This document shows, in pieces, positions 1 to 7,052 of a DNA stretch of 29,417 nt (within the stretch, counting starts at the first letter, position 1; each line of letters begins with the position of its first letter). Location: NCBI GenBank assembly GCA_964442605.1, contig CAYTZR010000024.1, positions 1-29,417 on the forward strand. Direction: 5' to 3'. Source of the DNA: Monoglobus sp964442605 (lineage in GTDB: Bacteria; Bacillota; Clostridia; Monoglobales; Monoglobaceae). Position numbers and translations under genes: made by a program. The notes under the pieces were generated by a model. The model saw only the letters and a program-made list of their open reading frames with translations, ran no database searches and was not told the origin of the DNA.

Positions 1-436
1 CGCAGCGAACACGTGAGGCGCGCAGGCGACTGCCCTGTAAGGGCAAGATGTAATTCATGGATGGATGCACACTTTTTGTTTATATCCAAACCTACTTTTT
101 AGTTCTAACGAACTACCTTATCCAAGCCTAGCCCCGTTCCGCTCGCCAGACCCGAGCGGGGTAAAAACTTTTTTGTGGTTTGTGACCTCGTTTATGCGAT
201 AAGACGGACTGCTTTGAAAGTCACGAACCTGCTGCGCAGCTCCGGTCACTCCCGCTCGCCGAACCCGAGCGCAGCAAAGCTTTTGCGACTTTGCCGCCGC
301 GTGGTGTGCCGCCACTTTGGCGGAAATGCAAGCTTCGGTAGGTGAGCGCAGCGAACACGTGAGGCGCGCAGGCGACTGCCCCGCAGGGGCAAGATATAAT
401 TGGTGGATGAATACATACTTTTTGTTTATATCAAAA
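1..436. repeat. Gene-free GC-rich region with two copies of a ~90 bp repeat
   Basis: Positions 1-90 and 347-436 are direct copies of one element. Both begin CGCAGCGAACACGTGAGGCG and both end in a segment containing CTTTTTGTTTATATC. Each carries a short hairpin, TGCCCT-GTA-AGGGCA at 31-45 and TGCCCC-GCA-GGGGCA at 377-391, whose closing pair changes from T-A to C-G between copies. Between them lie two related hairpins of the form CGCTCGCC-NNN-CCCGAGCG, at 139-159 and 253-271. A 65-codon minus-strand frame at 118-315 is unlikely to be a gene because it runs through these hairpins. The first copy is cut by the window start. This looks like a dispersed intergenic repeat family; no mobility gene is visible. 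Confidence 0.7.
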
Positions 437-470
437 TTTTAGGTTTGTCTACATTCTGATATTATTTTCA

Positions 471-3113
471 TCATCGAGGCTGACCGTATTGCGCACCGCC
501 CATGTTGGGTTCGCCGCCAAAGCCCGCGTTATTCGGATCACCTATAAATCCGCCGTTATTGGGCTCACCGCCGAAGCCCGCGTTATTTGGATCTCCCATA
601 AATCCGCCATTATTCGGCTCACCTGTAAATCCGCCGTTATTGGGATTGTTCCCGCTTAAATCAGTGTTATCGAGAGAATCGCCGTTGTTGAGATTGTTTC
701 CGCTATCGGTGTTGCCGCCATTATCGGTGTTGCCGTCTCCGAAGCGTCCGCCGCCGAAGCGTCCGCCTCCGAAACCGCCTCCGAAGCCCGCTGTCGCTGA
801 GCCCACGGCTGTTACCGTATCGGTAACGGTAAATGTTTCCTGTTCTTCTCCGCCGGTGTATACTGTGTATTCTTCACCGTTTACAAGGTTGGGAGATGAA
901 TATATGACGGATTGGTAATTTTTCGCGGGAGTATAGGACATAACCGTATCGCCGCTTGAGTTTTTGATTTCTATCTCATTCCCCGCCTCCGCAATCGAGG
1001 ACAGCGTAAGATTTAAGACGTTTTGCGCCGAGTAACTGTTTGGCGCTTCAACCATGCCGACTGCTCCGACCGCTATAACCTCGCCGCCGTTTACCATAAT
1101 CGCGCCGTCGGAGTCAAGTGCGCTGTCGCCGCCGTTTGTGGGACCGTCAACCAGGACGGTTCCGCCGGCAATTACAATCGAACCGTTTGAATCAATTCCG
1201 TCACCCTGCGCGTTTATATAAATATAACCGCCGTTTATTTGGATGTGATGCTCGCTGCTTATTTCATTTGTCTCTGTACCGCCGAAACCGCCGGGCATAT
1301 TGCCGCCGGGTTGCATGTTATCGGGAGCAAATCCGCCGTCTTGCATATTATCCGGGGCAACTCCGCCGTCCTGCGTATTATCGGGGATAACTCCGCCGTC
1401 TTGCGTATTATCCGTGGCAAATCCGCCGTCTTGCGTATTATCCGGGATAACCCCGCCGTCTTGCGTATTATCGGGGATAACTCCGCCGCCTTGCGTATTA
1501 TCGGGAGCAACTCTGCCGCCTTGCATATTATCGGGAGCAGTTCCGCCGCCAAATCCGCCGCCAAAGCCGCCCGCGCCAAACATGTCATCCATTCCGTTGC
1601 CGCCGGCATTCAGCCCATCGTCACTCGCTGTTATGTTAATATTGCCTCCGTTAATCGTCAGTATTTGCTTGGATTCTATTCCTTCTGTTGATTTATTGAT
1701 TGTAATATCTCCATCATCGATCACAATGTCGCCGTGGGCGGAAATACCCTTTTTGACCTCCGACGTGAGATTTATTGTGCCGCCCTTGATATTTAAGTCG
1801 GAAGCGCAATGGATAGAGTGGTCTGTGGAATTAACCGTAATATCGCCTCCGGAAATATCCAGCAGCCAACCTGCCTTTATGCCCTTGCTCGTTACATCAT
1901 CGCTGCTGTCGGCTTCAATTTCTTGCGCTTTGGCAGCCTCAAACTGTTCTTGTATTTCCTCAAGCAATGCCTGCCGTTCTTCATCGGTAAGCTGCGAAGT
2001 CGCGTTTTCGGGTATCATTGGACCTCTGCCGCCGAAATTCATTCCGCCGAAATCCATCGTTGTTGATGCCGTAACAGCTCCCGTTGTGACGATGTTTATT
2101 TTTCCGCCCGTTATGTCTGTTATTTCATCGGACTGCATGCCATCGCCTTCGGCGGTTATATTGAGAGTACCACCGCTTATTTGAAGAGTATCATTCACAT
2201 GTATGCCGTCATTTTTGGCTGTAATCGTGATATTGCCGTTTTCTATTTCAACGCTGTCCGCGCCGTCAATGCCGTGGTTGTGGTTACCCTCTACGGTTAA
2301 TGAGCCGTTCCCTTTTATTTCAAGATTGTCACGGGATGTTATACATGCTTTCTCATTTTCGTCATCGCTTGTGTAGGTTTCGCCGTCCGCAAGGTAGTTT
2401 TGTGTACCGTCTGAAATCGTTATATAAGCCTTATCGGCGTTTTTGACATATATCGCGGCGCCGTTTGGATTTGTCAGACTCATGCCGGATAAGCGGAGCT
2501 TTACCTTTGAGTCCGAATTAATCACTATCTGACCGTCGTCAAGGGTGCCGGTAACCGTAAAATCGCCGCCCGAGGTTATTGTTATTACATTGTCCGATAC
2601 GCTGATGCCGTCGCCTGTGACGTTCAGGCTGTCAAGGTTGATTGTGCCGATATTGTCCTTCCATGCTTCATCCTCATCGTCCTCCGGAGTTGTTATTGTA
2701 ACGGTTTCGCTGTTTTCGTCCCAATTAACATCAAGCCCCAACAGCTCGCTTACGGCGCGTATAGGAACAAGAGTTCTGCCATCCGTTTCGATCGGCGCTG
2801 TGTCAAAGCTGTATACATCATCGTTTTTGGTTATTTCCGCGCTGCCTATCGTCATCGTAATCGTCTTTGATTTTTTCTTTGCCGTTACGGTTTGAGTTTC
2901 GCCGTCCCACTTAACCTTCGCGCCGAACAGTTCGAATACGGCACGCATCGGAACCATAACCCTGTCGTTATACATTTGCGGCTGAACGTCAAAATCAATA
3001 GTTTGACCGTCATATATTACCTTTATATCATTGTCCGCCGCGTTGGCGCATATAAGTCCATATGACGCTATAAGCGCGATTGCGACAAATAAGCTGATTA
3101 TTTTTCTTTTCAT
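471..3113 (-). CDS. Secreted stalk-domain / carbohydrate-binding beta-helix protein (DUF4353, Cthe_2159-like)
   Basis: 880 residues. Seen: a signal peptide at residues 1-25 ending in CANA. Residues ~30-142 hold two copper-amine-oxidase-N-like stalk repeats (PMRAVFELFGAKVKWD and PIRAVSELLGLDVNWD). A long run of short beta-strand rungs rich in the patterns I-x-I-x-G-G and G-D-G-I follows from ~150 to ~760. The helix is interrupted by a charged helical insert near 390-430 and by a decapeptide minisatellite at about 519-604 (PDNTQDGGVI type). The C-terminus (~822-870) has 18-residue Gly/Asn/Pro repeats and no LPXTG motif or SLH domain. Known: the DUF4353/Cthe_2159 family forms right-handed beta-helices, and the founding member binds acidic polysaccharide. 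Inferred: a surface or secreted pectin- or cellulose-binding protein. The start is supported by GGAAGGA just upstream. An array of 11-bp repeats at 3199-3253 may control it. Confidence 0.85.
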   Translation of the reverse strand: MKRKIISLFVAIALIASYGLICANAADNDIKVIYDGQTIDFDVQPQMYNDRVMVPMRAVFELFGAKVKWDGETQTVTAKKKSKTITMTIGSAEITKNDDVYSFDTAPIETDGRTLVPIRAVSELLGLDVNWDENSETVTITTPEDDEDEAWKDNIGTINLDSLNVTGDGISVSDNVITITSGGDFTVTGTLDDGQIVINSDSKVKLRLSGMSLTNPNGAAIYVKNADKAYITISDGTQNYLADGETYTSDDENEKACITSRDNLEIKGNGSLTVEGNHNHGIDGADSVEIENGNITITAKNDGIHVNDTLQISGGTLNITAEGDGMQSDEITDITGGKINIVTTGAVTASTTMDFGGMNFGGRGPMIPENATSQLTDEERQALLEEIQEQFEAAKAQEIEADSSDDVTSKGIKAGWLLDISGGDITVNSTDHSIHCASDLNIKGGTINLTSEVKKGISAHGDIVIDDGDITINKSTEGIESKQILTINGGNINITASDDGLNAGGNGMDDMFGAGGFGGGFGGGTAPDNMQGGRVAPDNTQGGGVIPDNTQDGGVIPDNTQDGGFATDNTQDGGVIPDNTQDGGVAPDNMQDGGFAPDNMQPGGNMPGGFGGTETNEISSEHHIQINGGYIYINAQGDGIDSNGSIVIAGGTVLVDGPTNGGDSALDSDGAIMVNGGEVIAVGAVGMVEAPNSYSAQNVLNLTLSSIAEAGNEIEIKNSSGDTVMSYTPAKNYQSVIYSSPNLVNGEEYTVYTGGEEQETFTVTDTVTAVGSATAGFGGGFGGGRFGGGRFGDGNTDNGGNTDSGNNLNNGDSLDNTDLSGNNPNNGGFTGEPNNGGFMGDPNNAGFGGEPNNGGFIGDPNNAGFGGEPNMGGAQYGQPR
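507..650 (-). repeat. 54-bp in-frame tandem repeat (C-terminus of stalk/beta-helix protein)
   Basis: About two and a half copies of a 54-bp unit begin at 507 and 561. They encode 18-residue units made of two similar nonapeptides, GEPNNGGFM/I and GDPNNAGFG. The copies differ mostly at silent or conservative positions. They form the low-complexity tail of the protein. Confidence 0.85.
1291..1560 (-). repeat. 30-bp in-frame minisatellite (decapeptide repeats)
   Basis: Eight to nine consecutive 30-bp units with strict period run from 1291 to about 1560. On the plus strand each carries the core CCGCCGTCTTGCRTATTA or a close variant. They encode decapeptides of the form P-D-N-T/M-Q-D/G-G-G-V/F-I/A. 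The array lies in a loop between beta-helix rungs, so unit gain or loss would keep the frame. Confidence 0.92.
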
Positions 3114-3198
3114 CTAATCCTTCCTTTTCTTTTAAGATTGTGATGTTATTTTAATTTATATTTCTTAAATAAACCTTAAAATAAGAAAATATTTTTGT

Positions 3199-3253
3199 GA
3201 ACAAAAAGTAAACAATAAGTGTACAAAGAGCGTACAAAGAGCGTAAAAGAGTT
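3199..3253 (-). promoter_or_regulatory. 11-bp direct-repeat array, probable operator
   Basis: Read on the minus strand, four contiguous 11-mers are GCTCTTTGTAC, GCTCTTTGTAC, ACTTATTGTTT and ACTTTTTGTTC (3242 down to 3199). A degenerate fifth, AACTCTTTTAC, lies at 3243-3253. They sit 85-140 bp upstream of the stalk/beta-helix gene and point toward it. Direct repeats spaced about one helical turn are typical of OmpR/PhoB-family response regulators. That the array is an operator, and for which regulator, is inference. Confidence 0.5.
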
Positions 3254-3320
3254 AAGAAAGATTGAACAAAACAGAGCTGATAATATGTCTAAACACAAAA
3301 ATATATTTTGGATGGAGATT

Positions 3321-3357
3321 GATCCCCCGTTCTCGATTAAGAATGGGGATTGTCAAA
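3321..3357. terminator. Weak terminator-like hairpin
   Basis: CCCCGTTCT-CGATTA-AGAATGGGG can pair, with one G-T wobble. It lies between the end of the GNAT gene and the upstream region of the stalk/beta-helix gene, both on the minus strand. No clear U-tract follows on either strand, so termination is uncertain. Confidence 0.35.
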
Positions 3358-3372
3358 GCGTATAAAACAGTC

Positions 3373-3894
3373 TTAAAAATTTAACTCATATAAATCAAAA
3401 AGAGGGATTTCTTTTATATTTTTGCATATATCCTTCTCTCCCGCGAAGGTAAATCCGAATTTCTCATAAAGTCGTATCGCGGGAAGGTTCCCCGGCACAA
3501 CATCGAGTCTGACGGCTTTAAAACCAAGCTCACGGGCTTTGTTTACGCAGTAGGAAACCATACATTTGCCGATGCCCCTTTGATACATATCCGGATCCGA
3601 TGCCAGTGTGTGTATTACCATATATTCGCCGTCCGAAAGGTTTTGTTTCCAGTCGCCGACCGAATAATTCCCCTGCGGATCATCATTCAGAATAAAGGCG
3701 CCGACCGCCCTGCCGTCCTCTATGCAGGCATATTGTACATTGTTCGATATTGCCCTTTTGACACTTTTTCTGCCGGGATATTTGCCGGGTACCCATTTGG
3801 GATAATTAATTGTTCGTACCAGATAATCGGTTACTTTATCGTATAGGTCAGTCACACAGTCCAAGCACTCCATATCGCATTTTATTATTTTCAT
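3373..3894 (-). CDS. GNAT-family N-acetyltransferase
   Basis: 173 residues from the chosen ATG at 3894. The frame stays open to an ATG at 3927, which would add 11 residues. I prefer 3894 because AAAAGGA precedes it at about 9 nt, while 3927 has no visible Shine-Dalgarno sequence. Seen: the acetyl-CoA-binding motif A of GNAT proteins (V-I-H-T-L-A ... YQRGIGKCMVSYCVNKAREL), followed by the motif B-like segment AVRLDVVPGNLPAIRLYEKFGF. Known: GNAT enzymes transfer acetyl from acetyl-CoA to amines. The substrate cannot be read from the sequence. The gene appears monocistronic; a candidate promoter lies at 3968-3996. Confidence 0.85.
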   Translation of the reverse strand: MKIIKCDMECLDCVTDLYDKVTDYLVRTINYPKWVPGKYPGRKSVKRAISNNVQYACIEDGRAVGAFILNDDPQGNYSVGDWKQNLSDGEYMVIHTLASDPDMYQRGIGKCMVSYCVNKARELGFKAVRLDVVPGNLPAIRLYEKFGFTFAGEKDICKNIKEIPLFDLYELNF

Positions 3895-3967
3895 AAAATT
3901 AAATCCTTTTTGTATTTTTTTGTTCATATTTTTTGTATTCGTATATTATTCGTATATTGTTTGTCAC

Positions 3968-3996
3968 ATTATATCATAAGCGCCGCGTAAATGCAA
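3968..3996 (-). promoter_or_regulatory. Candidate promoter of the GNAT gene
   Basis: On the minus strand a TATAAT (3973-3968) sits 17 nt downstream of TTGCAT (3996-3991). The -10 is perfect; the -35 matches only in its TTG. A tandem ATTCGTATATT pair lies in the presumed leader at 3938-3959. Confidence 0.45.
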
Positions 3997-4096
3997 TTGT
4001 GAAATTTTTGCGATAAAAATCAATAACAAAAATCAATAACAAAAAACAATAATAAAAAATTTCAAAAAAATTAAATTCAAAATTTGAAAAAAATAC

Positions 4097-4125
4097 TTGA
4101 CAAATAAGGGAAAAGATATTATAAT
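4097..4125 (+). promoter_or_regulatory. Consensus sigma-A promoter for the tRNA pair
   Basis: TTGACA at 4097-4102, a 17-nt spacer and TATAAT at 4120-4125 match the housekeeping consensus exactly. The first tRNA base is about 31 nt downstream. A/T-rich sequence with A-runs lies just upstream, as in UP elements. Confidence 0.9.
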
Positions 4126-4156
4126 ATCATAGTTGTTTGAAATAATATGTTTATAT

Positions 4157-4240
4157 GCGAGCATGCTGGAACCGGCAGACAGGCACGTTTGAGGGGCGTG
4201 TGCTTATGGCGTGTGGGTTCAAGTCCCACTGCTCGCACCA
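4157..4240 (+). tRNA. tRNA-Leu (anticodon GAG)
   Basis: The acceptor stem GCGAGCA pairs with TGCTCGC. The anticodon stem CACGT/GCGTG holds loop TTGAGGG, giving anticodon GAG. A long variable arm (class II) precedes T-stem GTGGG/CCCAC with loop TTCAAGT. CCA is encoded at 4238-4240. It decodes CUC and CUU. Confidence 0.96.
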
Positions 4241-4245
4241 TTTAT

Positions 4246-4319
4246 TGCCTGATTGTGTAAAGGTAGCACGAGTGACTCTGACTCACTTTGTCCGGGTTCG
4301 AATCCTGGTCAGGCAGCCA
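4246..4319 (+). tRNA. tRNA-Gln (anticodon CTG)
   Basis: The acceptor stem TGCCTGA/TCAGGCA has the U1-A72 pair typical of tRNA-Gln. Anticodon stem AGTGA/TCACT holds loop CTCTGAC, anticodon CTG. The T-arm CCGGG-TTCGAAT-CCTGG and an encoded CCA are present. It lies 5 nt after tRNA-Leu and is surely co-transcribed with it. Confidence 0.95.
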
Positions 4320-4320
4320 T

Positions 4321-4350
4321 AAAGCGCTTGGCAGAGGTCAGGCGCTTTTT
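4321..4350 (+). terminator. Rho-independent terminator after tRNA-Gln
   Basis: AAAGCGC (4321-4327) pairs with GCGCTTT (4342-4348) and runs into TTTTT, directly after the tRNA CCA end. It separates the tRNA unit from the CLC gene, whose RBS begins 17 nt later; read-through could still feed that gene. Confidence 0.85.
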
Positions 4351-4381
4351 ATTAAGTATTAAAAATAAGGAGGTGTATGTT

Positions 4382-5653
4382 ATGATTGACAAGCTGAAGC
4401 AAAAAACCAAATCTGCGGAGGAGTATGTGAAAATATTCATAAAATGGCTGTTCCTCGCGACCGTTGTCGGAGGCTTTGGCGGAGTGATCGGCTCCTTGTT
4501 TAATAAGTGCATAACATATGCCACATACTTCAGAAACAAAAATGTTGGAATAATAGTACTGCTCCCGCTCGGAGGGCTGCTTATAGTGTTTTTGTACAGG
4601 GCTTCGAAAATGGACAGAAATACGGGAACCAACAGCGTTATAAGGTCTGTCAGGAGCGAGGAAAAGGTGCCGCTTTTGTTGGCGCCGATGATTTTTATAG
4701 GAACGGTTTTGACCCATCTTTTTGGCGGTAGTGTCGGACGCGAGGGCGCAGCGCTTCAGCTTGGAGGAAGCATAGGAGAGATGTCGGGACGCTTGCTGAG
4801 ACTTGATGAAAACGATATGCATATTGTCAGAATGTGCGGTATGAGCAGTGTATTTTCCGCGCTTTTCGGAACGCCGCTTACTGCCACATTCTTTGCGCTT
4901 GAGGTTATAAGCGTCGGCATAATCCATTATTCCGCGTTTATTCCATGTCTGCTTTCCGCGGTGCTTTCGTTTAAAATATCAATGCTGTTTGGCATTGCTC
5001 CTGAGGTGTATCATCTGCCGTATACTCCCGTTTTGTCTATGCCGTCGTTTTTTAAGACGATTGCAATCGGCATTGTGTGCGCCGCTGTCAGCATTGTGTT
5101 TTGTGTAAGCATATTCGGTACGGAAAGGCTGATGAGCAAGGTTTTTAAAAATCCGTATGTAAGAGTATTCGCGGGCGGAGCGGTTATAGCAGCGCTGACC
5201 TTTGCTCTGGGAACCACGGATTATAACGGTACGGGAATGAATATAATAGACAGAGCCGTGCTGGAGGGCAAGGCTCTGCCCTACGCTTTCGCGTTAAAAA
5301 TCGTATTTACCGCGATTACCCTCGGTTCGGGCTTTAAGGGCGGAGAAATTGTCCCAACCCTGTTTATAGGCGCGACATTGGGCTGCGTTCTGGGCGGCAT
5401 ACTCAATTTTAACCCTTGCTTTTCGGCGGCTTTGGGAATGATAGGTATGTTTTGCGGCGTTGTAAACTGTCCGATTGCGTCTATCCTGCTCAGTGTGGAG
5501 CTGTTCGGCTCCGACGGAATAGTGCTTTTCGCGACAGCCGCTGCCGTCAGCTATATGATGTCCGGCTATTACGGTTTGTACAGCGGACAAAAGATAATAT
5601 ATTCAAAGCTTAAAACCGAATTTATAAATATTTATACCAAACGCAAATATTAA
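4382..5653 (+). CDS. CLC-family anion channel or anion/proton antiporter, variant selectivity motifs
   Basis: 423 residues from ATG 4382, which follows AAGGAGGTG at a 6-nt spacing. The open frame upstream of it runs through tRNA-Gln and is not coding. Seen: many hydrophobic helices and the gating-glutamate motif GREGA (119-123, Glu121). GSGIP is replaced by GTNSVI (82-87), and GxFxP by GEIVP (321-325) within KGGEIVPTLFIGATLG. A Tyr-Tyr pair near 396-397 is followed by GLYSGQK. Known: CLC proteins are dimeric chloride channels or Cl-/H+ exchangers, and the CLC-F branch that exports fluoride departs from the canonical motifs at these same places. Inferred: possibly a fluoride exporter, but no fluoride riboswitch is visible upstream. 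There is no cytoplasmic CBS domain. The tail lies in a 19-bp tandem duplication. Confidence 0.88.
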   Translation: MIDKLKQKTKSAEEYVKIFIKWLFLATVVGGFGGVIGSLFNKCITYATYFRNKNVGIIVLLPLGGLLIVFLYRASKMDRNTGTNSVIRSVRSEEKVPLLLAPMIFIGTVLTHLFGGSVGREGAALQLGGSIGEMSGRLLRLDENDMHIVRMCGMSSVFSALFGTPLTATFFALEVISVGIIHYSAFIPCLLSAVLSFKISMLFGIAPEVYHLPYTPVLSMPSFFKTIAIGIVCAAVSIVFCVSIFGTERLMSKVFKNPYVRVFAGGAVIAALTFALGTTDYNGTGMNIIDRAVLEGKALPYAFALKIVFTAITLGSGFKGGEIVPTLFIGATLGCVLGGILNFNPCFSAALGMIGMFCGVVNCPIASILLSVELFGSDGIVLFATAAAVSYMMSGYYGLYSGQKIIYSKLKTEFINIYTKRKY

Positions 5654-5680
5654 AATTAAGCGCAAATATTAAAATCAAGC
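5642..5680. repeat. 19-bp tandem duplication over the CLC stop codon
   Basis: CGCAAATATTAAAATYAAG occurs twice in a row, and a third partial CGCAA follows. The first copy contains the TAA of the CLC gene. The perfect hairpin CAAGAATT-AGG-AATTCTTG follows at 5682-5700 and overlaps the stop codon of the convergent AlkD-like gene. It has no T-tract. Confidence 0.7.
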
Positions 5681-5687
5681 GCAAGAA

Positions 5688-6434
5688 TTAGGAATTCTTG
5701 TTAAGCAGGGTATCTGCCCAAATTTTGTCTTTATCGGATACCCTGTAGGACTCCTTTATTTTGCGCACAGTCATTCTCAAAACCTTGTCACCGAGAGCAA
5801 AATCATTCGCGAGGTAGCTTGCCGTCAGATCTCTCTGCTTGACAAACGCCGTTGAAATAAGCCATGCCTGAGCCGTATTTACATAATATTCGTCGCTGAT
5901 AACGCCGTTTACACAGCTTAGGGCGTATGCGGCATCATTCTCTTTTGTTAAGTAATAGTCAAGCAGTATAACAAGCCCCAAGCGCTGCTCCCACCGGTTC
6001 TCGCTTTTCAGAAATCTGTAGATTTCGATTTTATATTCTTCAATATATTCCTTTATAGCTTTAAAAGAACTCGCGGGAATGTCGCAGCACGCCCAGTTGG
6101 TTATAAAGCCGGCGTAGGAGCGGATGCGCTGGCACAGCTCGCCGAAGGGCAGCTTCGTTTCGCCTATAACCAGACCGAATATTGTTATTTCCTCATGCGT
6201 CATTTTTTTGTCGTGCTTGTATGTAATATAGTCCAGAAAGTCTCTGCTGTTGCCATGCGCGATTTCCTTCGCAATCTGTCTGAGAATGGGAACCTTTATC
6301 CCGATTATATCGCTTTCGGAATCGGGTGTAATTCTCTCGCTGAAGCCTTTATTTTTCTCATCCGCGAGAGTGTTTATGTATCTTATAAATTCCGCATAGC
6401 TTTCTTTGCTCCATTGAATATTTCGCAGTTCCAT
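5688..6434 (-). CDS. DNA alkylation repair protein, AlkD-like HEAT-repeat glycosylase family
   Basis: 248 residues, the usual length for this family. Seen: the N-terminal signature GIKVPILRQIAKEIA, the central TNWACCDIPASSF segment that corresponds to the NWD/N-W-x-x-x-D region of AlkD-type proteins, and ENRWEQRLGLVILLDYY, followed by repeated helical pairs. Known: AlkC/AlkD proteins are HEAT-like solenoids that excise 3- and 7-alkylpurines without flipping the base. Inferred: base-excision repair in the cytoplasm. Activity is not certain, because many family members vary at the active site. AGAGGTGA sits 5 nt before the ATG. The gene converges with the CLC gene and lies downstream of the SLOG-family gene. 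Confidence 0.88.
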   Translation of the reverse strand: MELRNIQWSKESYAEFIRYINTLADEKNKGFSERITPDSESDIIGIKVPILRQIAKEIAHGNSRDFLDYITYKHDKKMTHEEITIFGLVIGETKLPFGELCQRIRSYAGFITNWACCDIPASSFKAIKEYIEEYKIEIYRFLKSENRWEQRLGLVILLDYYLTKENDAAYALSCVNGVISDEYYVNTAQAWLISTAFVKQRDLTASYLANDFALGDKVLRMTVRKIKESYRVSDKDKIWADTLLNKNS

Positions 6435-6511
6435 TTTGTCACCTCTGAATTTAATTTCACAATAAATTATTTTATAATAAAATATTTCAAAAAAATCATG
6501 TAATACTAAAA

Positions 6512-7003
6512 TTACGCGATATAATTAAGTATATTTATGACCTCGCAGTCATTCTTGATGGCGTATTTGACCGTATAAGCCGTGCCGCTGCCGATATGGA
6601 TTATATATGCCAGCACAAGAGAGCTGTTATCTACCATAAAACGGTTTCGGCGATGCATACATTCGCTGTCATATCTGTCGGATACGTATATAATCTCGTC
6701 GGCATCCTCAAGAATTTGCCGATAAATCGCCTTTTGACCGGCTGTCCAATACCTGTCCTGATCGGGACAGGGCAGAGCCATGATAAGGCGTATATCGGGC
6801 ATTTCGCGGCGTGCGTTTATTACCGCGAGGGCGGCCTCGGTGTCAAACCCTATCGCGCCGCCGGATATAAAGCTGCGTATGCCGTTTGAGTACAGATTTT
6901 TTACGGCATAATCAAGATTTTTGCTTACAGACATTTTGTCACAGCTTTTTATAATTCTATGTCCGGCAAAACAGCAGGCTTTACCCTTTTCGATACAATT
7001 CAT
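6512..7003 (-). CDS. SLOG-superfamily protein (YpsA/DUF1273-like)
   Basis: 163 residues from ATG 7003. The frame is open to a TTG at 7048, but a promoter (TTGTTT-17-TATAAT, 7048-7020) covers that stretch, and the TTG lies in the -35 box. ATG 7009 is also possible. GGTGA precedes 7003 by 5 nt. Seen: CCFAGHR near the start; ISGGAIGFDTEAAL, a glycine-rich nucleotide-binding loop typical of SLOG Rossmann folds; ALPCPDQDRYW; and a C-terminal GSGTAYTVKYA. Known: SLOG domains bind nucleotides or nucleotide-like ligands (DprA, LOG, YpsA). The precise function here is unknown. It follows a small membrane-protein gene and precedes the AlkD-like gene on the same strand. Confidence 0.82.
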   Translation of the reverse strand: MNCIEKGKACCFAGHRIIKSCDKMSVSKNLDYAVKNLYSNGIRSFISGGAIGFDTEAALAVINARREMPDIRLIMALPCPDQDRYWTAGQKAIYRQILEDADEIIYVSDRYDSECMHRRNRFMVDNSSLVLAYIIHIGSGTAYTVKYAIKNDCEVINILNYIA

Positions 7004-7019
7004 CTTCATCACCGAGAAG

Positions 7020-7048
7020 ATTATAACATATTTTTTGTTATAAAACAA
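7020..7048 (-). promoter_or_regulatory. Promoter of the SLOG-family gene
   Basis: On the minus strand, TTGTTT (7048-7043), a 17-nt spacer and TATAAT (7025-7020). The expected start of transcription, near 7013, leaves only about 4-10 nt of leader before ATG 7009 or 7003. Confidence 0.6.
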
Positions 7049-7052
7049 GTGT

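Noticed and set aside
118..315. 65-codon minus-strand frame in the repeat region
   Set aside because: It spans the hairpins of an intergenic repeat, has no convincing RBS and low-complexity composition.
1291..1560. CRISPR-like regular 30-bp spacing
   Set aside because: Units abut without unique spacers and keep the reading frame of a secreted protein; it is a coding minisatellite.
1300..2184. 294-codon plus-strand frame opposite the stalk/beta-helix gene
   Set aside because: It is the shadow of repetitive Gly/Asn/Asp-rich coding on the other strand; no RBS and no recognisable domain.
3895..3927. 11-residue longer GNAT start
   Set aside because: No Shine-Dalgarno before ATG 3927, whereas AAAAGGA precedes ATG 3894; not fully excluded.
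4253..4381. N-terminal extension of the CLC protein
   Set aside because: The extension is the tRNA-Gln gene and its terminator; ATG 4382 has an ideal RBS.
4320..4381. Fluoride riboswitch before the CLC gene
   Set aside because: The gap holds only a terminator and an RBS; no crcB-motif pseudoknot elements are visible.
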